Assembly (NCBI GenBank): GCA_009746045.1
Contig: RPFO01000313.1
Span: 184,001 to 248,000, forward strand
DNA: 64,000 nt
Reading direction: 5' to 3'
From: Mesostigma viride
Lineage: Eukaryota > Streptophyta > Mesostigmatophyceae > Mesostigmatales > Mesostigmataceae
The position numbers and the translations under genes were made by a program. The notes under the pieces were generated by a model. That model did not search any database, had not been told where the DNA came from, and saw only the letters and a list, made by a program, of their open reading frames with translations. Of the stretch, positions 53,506 to 64,000 are shown in pieces (the first letter of the stretch is position 1; every line of letters begins with the position of its first letter).

Positions 53506-54240
53506 CTCGACTAACTGGCGCCAGGGAATAGGACTGTGAGCAGCTATCTGGTACCTGTTTACCCCTAATTACTGCCGTGGATCAAAAATGGTTGGGATGA
53601 TCAACAGGTCCTCAGCTATGGGCTCCTGACCTTGGGGACCCTCTACTTGCTGACTCTTAACAGCCTTCACAGTTATTCTAGGGCTTCAGGCCTAGACTAT
53701 CAGTACACGTGGCGTTGTCCCCGTCTACCAAGTGGGATACGGACATGGACGGTAGTGTAGTACACTGGACATATCTCTACTAGGATTTAGATCCGCACGT
53801 GCCATGTTGGGCACGTGGGTGCTAGATATTAGCACTGAGATATGTAGGGCACACGCACGTGGGTATTCACGTGGTAGGGTTTATGAGCTGTGATGCAGAC
53901 CACAAGGTGGTTGCAGTGCTAGTCCTGTACGGAGGTCCTAGGGGAGGTCCAGGACCGTCCACGTAGTGCTGCTAGGCAGTCGTTGCCTGCGGGCATCGTA
54001 TCAGTCCTAGCTGGAGTAGATCTAGCTGGACGGAGCCAGCACCTCATTGGTTAGCACTAGTGCAGGATAGCTAGGTTACCCTAACCTACGTGCCCATGCA
54101 ATCCAGCTTGGCAAGCTTGCATGGATTGATATTATGCCAGCCATTGCATAATCCAACACACGTTCGCTTCCATTGCACAAGTGCATTAACTTTCATTAAT
54201 AAAAACTCTCACGGTTTTTATACTACTCTATCATCGTAAA
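53506..54240. other. Non-coding region, probably LTR/leader of the following element
   Basis: About 735 bp with no frame of interest. It contains several CACGTG-type motifs near 53800-53870 and an AT-rich stretch just before the first Gag ATG at 54241. As the 3' end of the plus-strand element lies at or beyond the window edge, its LTR cannot be confirmed by comparison. Confidence 0.35.
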
Positions 54241-56681
54241 ATGTCGAACGTTTCCGATAACGATTACTCTTCGGAGTCGAGCCTGTCGCCATCGTCCGAG
54301 GATTTGGACTACCGGGCGGCAGTGAGGGGCCGGCAGGGTAGGGGTGATCACGCTGGCAGCGATGCCGGCAGTGGTCGCTCGTCCTCGGACGAGGACCCGC
54401 GGTACCTCGACCAACTGGCGTTGAGACCGCCGACATACAATGTCTGGCGACCCAACGCGCCACCGGCTGAAGGGCAGCCCACGGCACCCGAGTTGATAAC
54501 TGGGCCGGGGAGGGTGGTGCCAGTTCTGGGGGATATCCCGTCGGATGGATACGACGAGGACGAAGACCTAGTCGATCTCGAGCTGCCTGAGGACAGGGAG
54601 CAGCGAGAGGAGCTGCTCCGCCGGGAGGCAGAGCGCCTTCGGCAGGAGGCCCAGCTCCGCAGAGAGCTGGAGCAGCAGCGCGAGCTGGAGGCTCAGCGCG
54701 AGGCTCTGAGCTGCGGGCGGAGAATGAGATAGACAGGACAGCCCGGGTGCTCGCGGAGCGGCAGCAGGAGCGGGATCGTGTGGCCAGGGCAGGCCTGCGC
54801 GCGGGACCGACAGGTGCGCGCGAGGCGCCCCCCTACGTGCTACGCAAGAAGAACGAGCTCTTCACCTTTGCTCACAGGCGCACAGCGCGCAACTTTCGGC
54901 GCATGGCAGGGGATGTGTTGCAGGAGACAGACTCCTCGGTTGAGATGCAGCCAGGAGCGCGGGGGGAGGAACTGGTTCTGATGGACCCGGCCATGGTCGA
55001 GGCCGAGAGACTGGCCAAGATCGAGTACACTCGGCATTGCCAGCGGAAGGCAAAGCGAGCGATGGTCCGGTCGATGGCAGAGAACAGCTTGGCTCGGGAG
55101 CGTGCAGCCAGGGAGGCGCAGCATCGGGAACTGCGCAGACTTCGGGCGAAGGCACACGACGCCACAGAGAAGACCCGGCGTCATCAGGCGCGTTTGGACG
55201 CAGCCATGAAGAGGTCGGAGGCGGCACTGGCTGTGATGGTGGGCCCGGCGAGGAGGGAGCAGGAGGCCAGGCTGGCGAGGAAGAGCAGGCGGAACGCACG
55301 TGCCCTAGACAGGCGCATGCGTAAGGAGGAGAGGGCTCTCCGCCGGTATCAGGAGGCGGCCAGGACCTGGGCTCTGCAGGGCGAATTCGGAGACGCCATC
55401 CGTTTTGAGCGTGGTCTGGCGCCACATGAACCGCTGCCCGAGGACGCGGTACTGGACTTCATGCGCACCCCACAGCCAGCAAGAGCCCAGCGAGGAGCGG
55501 CTTTGTTAACCGCGCGTGAGCGCGTACGTGCTGGTGCAGACACACCCCACACCCCACCCCCCACACCCAAAACCACTTTGCAGACCGACACGGACTTGGA
55601 ATTGGACCGCATCGCTGCACTACTCCACCAGGAGCTGGACGCAGCGGAGGCCAACCCGACCAAGCGGGCGCGGGCAGCAGAGGCAGTAGAGCAACTGCTG
55701 AGGGCCGCCAAGCGGGTACGCCAAGGAAAGGGACAGGCGGGGTGTGGACCATCGTCTACGCCCCAGCGGTCGCATCCAGAGGAGGATGGTGACGAGGGGA
55801 AGGACGGGGGAGCACCAGGGGGAGGGGCACCCTCAAGCACCGGGGGTATGGCGGGCGGCAGCAACGCTGGAGCGACAACCCAGCAGCAGCAGCAGCCACA
55901 GCATCAACAACAGCAGCAGCAGCAGCAGCAGCAGCGGCAGCACCGGCAACAGCAACCGCAGCAGCAGCCGCAGCAGCAGCAACCTCAACCACAAGCGGCT
56001 GTCGCTGTACCACAGCGACCCAGTTTTGATGCATCCCGTAGGGAAGATAGGATTACCTTCCCAGGTCTAGCTGAGGGGTTTGTGCAGGAGGATGCACTTG
56101 AGTTTCTTTTCAAGATAGAACATTCCTGGTCCCATGATAACATCCGTGATTGGTTTCCTGCTCTTAGGGTGTCTAACACGATCCACCAATCTGCACCTAG
56201 CATAAAACAAATGGTACAGATGTACGAGAGGAGGGCCAGCACACCTGGGGCAGAGGAGGTGCAAATCTTCACAGAATTCATAGCAGACCTAAAGGGGCTG
56301 TTGACCAAGGGGGAACACCTGCAGGCTCTCAAGGGGTTCAATTGGTTGGCCTCGTACAAAGTCAACAAGTCTGACTACGTACGTGACAACAAACAGTATG
56401 TCATGTACATAGACAGGGACGAGGAGTTGAAGAAACTCAACTCTAAGTACCTGATCCATCAGTGGCTCACCAAAGCTGAGTTGGACAAGAACACCAATGC
56501 AGTTCTGCTGGCTGCATGGCCTTAAAGACAAGTGGGATGATTTTAGGGGGGCCATGTTGTTCATTCAGCAGAGCCTAGAACCCTTCTCCACTGTCAAGGA
56601 ACCCAAGGTCAACAAGGTCCAAGGGGGGGGAGGTCAGGACGGTGCAGGTCCTAGCAGGAAGAAGCTCATTGTCCAAAAACC
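54241..56681 (+). pseudogene. Gag of Copia-like element D (frameshifted)
   Basis: It starts MSNVSDNDYSSESS. The N-terminus is acidic/Ser-rich, followed by a long Glu/Arg-rich coiled-coil-like region. A frameshift near 54705 divides 54241-54732 from 54747-56525. The second part is basic and helical, then has a poly-Gln tract (CAG/CAA repeats, about 55879-55990). The Gag core follows: FPALRVSNTIHQSAPSIKQMV, LKGFNWLASYKVNKSDYV and YLIHQWLTKAELDKNT, parallel to FNWLNAYQVNKQDY in the 14484-17870 protein. Another shift near 56510 leads to DKWDDFRGAMLFIQQSLEPF, after which the frame runs into a DNA transposon at 56682. Confidence 0.8.
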
Positions 56682-59600
56682 AAATGTCCTCATTTGAGGA
56701 CATAGTCCTCGTTTGAGACGGGGGGGTTCAGGGGCGTGGTTTTGGCGCCAAATTTGGTCCTAGGGTCACTTGGTGGGTTTTGGCGCGAAACTGGGATAGG
56801 TACTGAGCGCGCCAAGCCCCTGGGGTCGACAGGGGTCGACCGTACCTGGAAAATATGAGGCGACGAAAAGTACCTACAACAGCAAGAACATCGCAATGCA
56901 ATCGAGTGTTTCGTCGAGTGGCGGCTATGGGGTCGTGCCAGTTCCGAGGCTTGCTTGAATGTTATAGGGCATTATTTTGCCCCGGACGAAGACAGCATTT
57001 TAGATCGTCATCTAGTGATTTCGAAAATGCTATTCTTCACGTGCAGGTGCTTTGTATATGTCGAACATTTTGTTCATGAACGGATTTTGGCATTGTTGAA
57101 GAAAATCTGAGAGCTACGTAGATCGCATGATAGGTTAGTTCGCAGTTCGGTTTTACAATTTCTTTTTCCGCCCAGGCGCTGCGGATATCGCGAGTATGGG
57201 TTATGGTACGCTTCTGGGCTTATGGGCGACATGGGGAGAAGAGGGACCTGGGCAGTTGCATGCGTCAAAGAGTCTCTATTTTTTCGTCGTGATGTCGCAG
57301 TCGCGCCTGGCGAAAACCAGGGCGAGCGCGAGCCATATTTTTCTTTTGCCGCGAGGCTGGGTGCTTCCCACGCGTCACCGTCCTTTAATATATATTTCTT
57401 GAGCTGGCCCGCGCAGCTGGCGGCCTGGGCGCACGTCAAGAACAAGGTTCCGACTGTCATTCTCAACCGCATCGTTCTAAGTAAGCGTGTTGAGCGGATT
57501 GTAACCTGTAACTCCCGCAGGCGTGATAATTCCGGTTGCTTTCAATGCCCAACATCGTGGTTTTGATTACGTTTATGCCCGGGGAATAACGGAAGTTTGC
57601 TGGGCAGTACTTTCTTTTTCCCATTGCGTCACTGAAAAGGTAAACGGCCTTGCGTTATCAAAACAGCAGCAAGTAGAAGTCGCTGTGCTTAATTGCGATG
57701 TGGTAGTTTGATTCAACACATATACTGCCTTGTTGCTGAGAAGTTTTTCAAGGCTTGCTGGTATGTTGCCCATATGTTTCTAATGCTTCAACTCATGTCC
57801 AAGTGATCAAGACTGGCTTGGAAACTTGAGCTTGTCATGTTTACATTGTGCTTGTGTTACAACTTGTGCCTCTTTGCAGTATATCCCCTAAATGGTCTTG
57901 CGGCCGATTTTCCGCCAAAAATCGAGTTCCAGCCGATGCATCGGCCCCTTCTCGGGCGACCAAATGCCGCGAAAACTATTGAGAATTAGGAAAAGTTTAG
58001 CTGAGAAGATCGAAAGTTTATAAAATACTCTAAAGCATGGTATATGGGTTTGCATACTTCTGACAAAGTTATAGAGGTGTTCTGGCCGGTCAAAGTACAA
58101 GGGGTCAGGGTACTTTTTCACGTACAACGTGCATTCCGGAAAACGACGACCTGGCCATGGCGGCTTGCGCCCACGCATGGCATTTACGTTTTCGTTCGAA
58201 TTTTCTGACCAAACTTAGGATATTGATTTTATACGTCCTAAAGATCATACAGGCCAATTTCTGGTTCGCGGGAATGCCATTTGATAGGTGTCGGCAGCGT
58301 TCTTGCTGGAAAAAACTGCGATCAGGCCGGACGATAGAAACGTTGACAGCAATACCTTTCCGGCGTATTTTAAAGGATATATCGGTTTCTTTATACTTTT
58401 TATGATACATAGTAGTCGTAAACGTGCAAGGGTGGCCAGAAATCGCCGAATCCAGCGACCATGCTGCACAACTTTGGTGTGCCGAAATGCGCCATTTTGC
58501 GGCCACCGCCTGGGCCAAGGTAACGCCATCCATGCCTGGTAAAGCTTAAGCATCGTTTTCCTATCGATGTTTGACGTTTATATATACGTTCTAGCTTGTG
58601 TAGCACATTCTTTTTGCATTATTCATGCTCTTTCTTGACCCTGGCCTGGCCCCTTTCTAAAACACCCTTCTTAGATGCTTCCCTCAGTCAGTTGACCTGC
58701 CACAGGGTGATGGTGATAAGTTTTAGAGGCTGTATGGGTTTGAATACCTCCATATATGTTTGTTATACATTTCCCATACACATATTGCATGAGTGTGAGG
58801 CAGTTGGCTGGTCGCTGTGGCATCATCAAGCACGTAACTGGTGAGTAAAAGCTTCCCATTGACAGCATGTGCCACCAGGTGTGCTGGCCATCACCTGGCA
58901 AGCTATAGCAGCTTAGGCCTAGTTTATCCTTGCTAGGGCAGGCTGAAATAGGCTCAACATCACTAGTTTGTTGGTGGCTGCCTCCTAGAATGCATGCCTT
59001 GCGTAGGGTATCCGTACCACGTTACCTACGTGCATGGACAAGGTAGCACCTGCACATAGGTGCCATGTAAGGGCAGTGTGATGATGCAGTTATGTTCCCC
59101 ATCATTGTGGAAGGGAAATGTATTGTTTGGCATGGTTGGTGGCTATATTAGTAGGTAGTATGCCCACCCCTACCCCCTTGGTTGCTTTTTACCAACGGTA
59201 CCCCTATGGGCTGTACTGGGTGTAACTGCTGGTATACCCACCCAAATGATGACCCCAATGGCTCAAACTGTTCAGCAACTAATTGTTTATCATCCCTGAA
59301 GTGGTAGGTGCCTAGGTCTTATAACATAATTCAAAATGCACATTCTACCAAAAATGAAAACGCGCGTCTTGACCCCCCTGACTTTGACGGCAGTTATACA
59401 TGGCCTACCCTGCATATATGTGAGGTTGTGATATACCAACCCGAAGGGCAACTCATGGACATGCTTGGCCCCCAAGGACAGCCATTGGATATGGGTAGGT
59501 TGGATGGCATCTGGTTTGCAAAATTGTGAAGATCCAGCCGATTTATCGGCAGGATCTCAGACCATTTAGGGGATATGTTTCATATATAACGTAAGGGTTC

Positions 59601-60103
59601 AGCATCATGGTTTAGCACCGTGGTGGCAGCCGAGCCTCTACTAACGATCATGGACCTAACCTTGGCAAGTATTTGCTTCATATTTCACTCTTTGGACTGA
59701 GCTAGCTTTACACCTGCTGTTTGGCCTGCACCATGGTCCCTGGCTGCCAGTTACATTTTGTGCCCCCCCCTGGCAGGCTGCAGGGTCTAGGACTGCGAGG
59801 GTGTAACATAGACATGCTGTGGGCACCCTGGGTGCATTTTCAGGACCAGCCATGACCTGGCCATGCCTTCTTTCATGGCATATTGTTGACTTGAGTGCTA
59901 TTTGGTCACTCGCGTAGCGACCCCCCTGCATTCATAAATTGTAAACAATTATACAATGATCATATTTCATGCATGTTAAGCATTGCAACTCTTGAACATA
60001 TCATAAATGAACATGGTTCCATACCGTACCCATGGATTTGTTGACATGTGTGAGTTATTACAAATGGTATCCATCCTTAAAAATGTCCTCATGTGAGGAC
60101 ATT
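56682..60103. mobile_element. DNA transposon with self-complementary ends, inserted in Gag of element D
   Basis: A 3.4 kb insertion between the Gag core and the zinc-knuckle coding part of element D. The left end AAATGTCCTCATTTGAGGAC and the right end AAATGTCCTCATGTGAGGAC are each near-palindromic hairpins and match one another, so they also form terminal inverted repeats. I could not fix the target duplication. Interior frames up to 132 codons are unrecognised. A second transposon (57885-59572) is nested inside. Confidence 0.65.
57885..59572. mobile_element. DNA transposon related to family 1 in its interior, with different ends
   Basis: Inverted ends CCCCTAAATGGTCT / AGACCATTTAGGGG, flanked by ATAT at 57881-57884 and 59573-59576. 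Subterminal GCCGATGCATCGGC / GCCGATTTATCGGC palindromes lie just inside. The interior from GGTCAAAGTACAAGGGGTCA onward aligns with 6112 on and 25443 on, including CCATGGCGGCTTGCGCCCA, AAAACTGCGATCAGGC and TTTCTTGACC. No transposase frame was found. Confidence 0.7.
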
Positions 60104-60131
60104 TTCTTGGTGATTAGACATCATCAAGGAG

Positions 60132-60563
60132 GTGGTAGCTCAGGTCAAGGCGGTGTTCAAGGGTCCCCAGCACGGTAAGAAGGCAGGGGGGTCATCCAAG
60201 CAGCAGGGGAAATCAGACAAGGGGGGAAAGGGGAACCCAGGCAGTAAGGCAGGGCCCTCCCAGGGGCCTAGTCAGAAAGGTAAGCCTCATGACTCCACCC
60301 TGTACTGCACCAGGTGCTCATGCAAGGGGCATGAGAGGGATGATTGCTGGAAGGGCAAACCCGAACTTGGATCTGATGTGGATGTGTGCCCAGGTTGCTG
60401 GGAGCCCCGCCACCCGTTACCTGCAGGGGGACGCTGCAACAAGCCCAGGAAGGGAGCCTCGACGGGGCGCCCCACAAAACAAGCCAGCACTCAGGACGAC
60501 TGTAAGTCTCCTGTACCCTGGTTTCTTAATGGCCGTGTACCCTATTTGCTCTGTGTTGCCTGA
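60132..60563 (+). pseudogene. Zinc-knuckle region of element D Gag
   Basis: A basic Lys/Gly/Ser-rich stretch followed by CTRCSCKGHERDDC (CCHC) and a second Cys/His cluster (CPGCWEPRHPLPAGGRC). Both align with the 14484-17870 protein. The frame then ends near 60563 while the integrase continues in another frame, so a shift lies between about 60480 and 60560. Confidence 0.75.
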
Positions 60564-62928
60564 CAGTGAGGAAGTGGATTGGGACCTGGCTTATGACATG
60601 ACGTTAGCACAGGTGGCCCAAGATCCCACTATAGCCTCCTTAGATGCAGCAGCAGATAAGGTTATCTCCTATGCCAGGTTAGCCCAACAGCTACACAAGG
60701 CAATGGGGCATGAGGCAGTGGCAGAAAGGCTGGCCAACAAAATTGATGGCCGTGACCTGGAACAGATGTGCAGGCATGTCAGGAAGCACTGTGAAGCGTG
60801 CCAACTGCATGCACCTAAACCCAAGAGATGGCATGTGGCCACCCCACCACTGGCTAGAGGAAAGCTAGTAGGGGATGTGATACACGTGGTGAAGGACACG
60901 GTGTATTACTTGGTCCTAAAAGATGCCTGGTCTAGGTTTGTGGTGATAGAACCCTTGCCAGGCATGGCCAATGAACAACTGCACAGAGCCCTGCTGATTG
61001 CACTAGCACGGTATCATCCTCAGGAAAAATTAATGCTGGATCAGCAGTTCACGTGGATACAAGATTATCCTGATCTGCCCAAGATAGACATTGCTGGGGC
61101 TCAAGATCATGAACGCCAGGGGATGATTGAACGTACCATGCGTGCTATCAGGGACCTCATAAAGAAAAATGAGTCCAGGACAGCAGAGTCTGGGAGCTAT
61201 GCTGATAGGACAGCGTGGGCAGCTGAGGTGTGCAGAACTCTGAACACCAAGCCCCTCATGTCTTCTCCTTTTGGTGAAATCACATCAATTGGCCTGCAAT
61301 CAGGTAGCTACTCTCAGGAGGTACTAGACCACTACAACACGCAAAGGCAACACTTGGCCAAGTTGCTGGCAAAAAAGGATAAAAGTAATGCCAGGCCTGT
61401 GTTTGAAGTGGGGGATCAGGTACTCTACTATAGGGAGGGGGAAGGGAACAAAGCCCACTCTGGTAGATGGCATGGTCCAGCTGAAATCATCAGGTTGTCA
61501 GAAACAGGTGACACGGTGACTATTCAGCATCACAGAGAGCGAATGGTTGGCAAGCATAGACTGAAGCTTTATTACCCTCCTTTGGCAGACGTGTCAGGGG
61601 TAGAATTCTTGGACATGGATTCAGAGCCTCAGTCTGGTGGGTTGGTCTCACCCAGTGAACTGGCTAGGGACATAGCTGATGCAAGCAACACAACCATAGA
61701 CGCTCCTGTGTTCCTCAGTGGTGCAGCCCCACCACAGCCCACTGGTCCAACTGGGCAGGAGGAACGTGCACTGGATGAGCAGCAGGTCGCTCCTCCCTCA
61801 TCTCAGGAACAGCCACACGAAGCAGCAGATCCTGTTGTCCCCAGGAATAAATTTGCTGAGGCTCTAAAAGCTCTACATAGAGCACACACTGCCAAGGCAC
61901 AAATGGCAGCAGGTGCAGCACAAGTCAATGCTGTGGGTGAATCTAACCAGGATCCCAGTATTCTGGCAGTAGACACACAGGCACAGGTGAGCATCATCAG
62001 TGCACAAGCTGTATCTGGCCTAAGTCTGCAACGCTCGCCCTGGGCTAGAGTGTCAGATTTTTCAGGCAAAACAAAAATGGCAGTCAAAGGCCAAGTGCTA
62101 ATTCCCATTCTGGGTGTGCCCACTCCCTTCCAGGTAGTAGAGGGCTACAAGGGGAATGCACTGCTGGGGGAACCATTTGTCTCATACCCTGGAGTAGTCA
62201 TCTCAGCTGGGAGGTTGAGTGTGACTGGGGTGGGGCAGGTCACCCTGGACCATTTCAAAATTCCTTTAACACAGATCAGTGATGGCCTGGAAGCAGCCAT
62301 CAATGCTGTCAACATAAAATACCTCCCAGGTCAGGAACCCTGTGTTGATTCCCTCATTCATTCTCAGAAGCTACACCCCTCTGCGTTTGGGCTTGGTAGA
62401 TGGGACATAGCGTCCATGTCTCCCTTGTCCTATGATGATGTGGTCAAAGACTGTCAAACGCAGATTGGTTTTCTGAAATGGATGGAAGCCTTTAACAGGG
62501 CTAGAGAGGAATGGGTTTGTCCTGATCCACGTAGCAAGTCCCAGGTACCACCTGTAACACCGATTGAGGCACTGCCACAAGGGGCCAGAAAGCTCAGACT
62601 GAAGTTTGTCTGCAAGCATAAACCCCAGGCAGATGGGACACCTCCCATTTTTCATGCCAGACCTTGTGTCACGGAGTTCAGGGGCTCCACTGAGCTAACA
62701 GAGGCTGAACTGTATACCCCTGGTATTCAGCAGACGTCTCTTAAGGTCCTGTTGGCCACTTTCCTTCACCATCTGAATGCTGGTAAGGACTACGTGTGTA
62801 AAGCCACTGACATTAAACGAGCCTTCCTTAAAGGCAACCCTGACATAGCCCAAAAGGTGTGGAGGGGTCAAGTCTATGTGGTAACACTCCCAAAGTCTGG
62901 TCTGGGGACATCAAGGAACCTCATCTAA
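60560..62928 (+). CDS. Pol of Copia-like element D: integrase, retropepsin, RT N-terminal half
   Basis: The open frame extends from 60289, but homology starts near 60560 (EEVDWDLAYDM). Integrase: AQQLHKAMGHEAVAERL, CEACQLHAPKP, RWHVATPP, GDVIHVV, VLKDAWSRFVVIEPLPGMA, LMLDQQFTW and GMIERTMRAI, then a C-terminal domain with FEVGDQVLYYREG and GRWHGPAEIIRL. After a linker comes the protease: ILAVDTQAQVSIISAQAV, NALLGEPFVSYPG. RT follows: RKLRLKFVCKHKPQ, ARPCVTEFRG, ELYTPGIQQTSLKVLL and KATDIKRAFLKGNPD. Integrase C-terminus, protease and RT start are in one uninterrupted frame, giving direct proof of the INT-PR-RT order. A frameshift near 62900 ends it. Confidence 0.88.
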
Positions 62929-63995
62929 GGCCTAACTTGGGGGTAGAAGGGCTTCAGTCAGCACCTAAAATTTTTAGGCTGTCTGCCCAAGAGGTCTTCC
63001 TGAAGCTGGGGGCCCAGTATGATGATATTGACCCTTGTTTCTTCACCATCCCTCATCCTGCTGGTATGATGATGTTTGTGTGGCATGGGGATGATCAGCT
63101 CATTACTGGTCCCAGGGCAGCTGTGGAGGATTTCATTGCTCAAGTGTCTGCTAGCTTTGAATTAGGCAAGCAGCTGGAGCTGGGGAAAGATCCTGTCAAG
63201 TTCTGTGGCATCATTCTGAACCTGTTTAAGGAGCAGAAGGAGTGGGTGTGTTCTCTCAAAGCATCCCCTGAGTATGTCATGTCTTGCAAAGATGTTCTTC
63301 CCTCTGACATCACTCCTGATCTCTGTCCCACTATTAGGGGTAAGCTAGGTTGGCTGTGTGCCACTTGTGCTCCTCACCTGGCAGTGGTCAGCAGAGTGGA
63401 TGATGATGTCCTCATGGAGGTAGGGTCTAGGGCTATTAAACAGGTGTTGCATGATGGCCCTCCCCTTATTCTTCATGCCTTGGATCTGTTCCAACCCATC
63501 ACATCACATGCATGATGGACAGTTCCATGGAGTCACGGGTAGTCACTAAGGTACAAGCCAGAGAGGCAGGCTCTTTATGTTGTCTAACCCCACTGGCAAG
63601 CAATCTTTGGTTTCCTGGTTCAGCAGACTCCACAAGCGCAAGGCAGTCAGCAGCAATGTAGCTGAATGCCGTGCTGTGGTATCAGCTGTGTTGCATGCCA
63701 GGTACTTGAACCATCTGCTGGTGTGGTTGCAGCATCAGGCTGGTAGTTATGCTGGTGTCAAATCCATCTGCTGACTGACAGTCAATCCCTTCTCTCTTTC
63801 CTGGACAACCCCTTGGCTGTGCACACCGATTTGGACTGGATTGTCCTCAAGCAGGAGTGTACCTATCTGGAGTCCAAGACTCACATCCGAGACCCTGACA
63901 ATGCAGCAGATGCACTCACAAAAGTGCCACAGGCTGCAGGGCCTCAGTACAGAGTCCTATACACGCTGATGAACCCATATAACGGCAGAGGGTGA
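62859..63995 (+). pseudogene. RT C-terminal half and RNase H of element D (frameshifted)
   Basis: The frame from about 62930 to 63515 has LGVEGLQSAPKIFRLSAQEVF, YDDIDPCFF, MFVWHGDDQLITG, VKFCGIILNL, CPTIRGKLGWLCATCAPH and SRVDDDVL. A shift near 63505 breaks the RNase H start (MDSSMESR in another frame). Further pieces are KAVSSNVAECRAVVSAVLH (63577-63774 frame) and AVHTDLDWIVLKQEC with NAADALTKVPQ, ending at 63995. The 3' LTR, if present, is outside the window. Confidence 0.82.
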
Positions 63996-64000
63996 AGTGC

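Noticed and set aside
1-64000. CRISPR arrays, bacterial operons or phage-like clusters
   Set aside because: No regularly spaced identical short repeats with unique spacers, no ribosome-binding-site-led gene clusters. Spliceosomal introns and LTR/LINE retroelements show that the DNA is eukaryotic.

Overview
The window is eukaryotic nuclear DNA, most likely from a green alga (Chlorophyta; class not determinable). The signs are a spliceosomal, GC-rich, intron-poor host gene embedded in nested LTR retrotransposons, LINEs and TTAA-target DNA transposons. I recognise one clear host gene, a four-exon RBM25-type splicing factor (RRM, RE/RD-rich region, PWI) on the minus strand at 33738-39304. No rRNA, tRNA, CRISPR or bacterial operon is visible.

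Layout. 1-4641: a gag-only Copia-type element (TR-GAG-like) with two near-identical LTRs and a tandem-array remnant. 4664-5392: an unassigned ORF. 5896-7614: a TTAA-flanked DNA transposon (family 1). 8003-19530: a decayed minus-strand Ty3/gypsy chromovirus, split in its RNase H domain by a complete 7.3 kb Copia-like element (11036-18344) with a 5-bp target duplication. 20148-22710: ORF1-only LINE derivative A. 23526-28011: a LINE ORF2 (endonuclease/RT) split by a second family 1 element. 28024-30679: ORF1-only LINE derivative B, carrying two SINE copies. 31759-33651: a TTAA element of family 2 ending 86 bp from the RBM25 stop codon. 39305-42689: intergenic DNA, a foldback element with a 152-bp perfect palindrome, and a SINE with a 14-bp target duplication. 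42690-48970: a plus-strand gypsy fragment interrupted by a family 2 element, itself interrupted by ORF1-only LINE C. 49001-50329: a large inverted duplication of a protease/RT fragment. 51981-53505: a minus-strand RT/RNase H fragment. 54241-63995: a plus-strand Copia-like element interrupted by a 3.4 kb DNA transposon that contains a further transposon.

The most notable signal is a diverged Copia-like lineage represented by two multi-domain elements and two fragments. In both multi-domain copies the domains run GAG - zinc knuckles - integrase - retropepsin - reverse transcriptase - RNase H, with the protease between integrase and RT rather than ahead of integrase as in ordinary Copia. The lineage also has a D-T-Q-A protease motif, an H-G-D-D RT box and, in the complete copy, LTR ends AGTTA/TAACT instead of TG/CA. 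A second notable system is a set of three ORF1-only LINE derivatives that share 5' leader and 3' end motifs, have target duplications and share 3' sequence with an ORF2-encoding LINE. This suggests trans-mobilised 'half-LINEs'.
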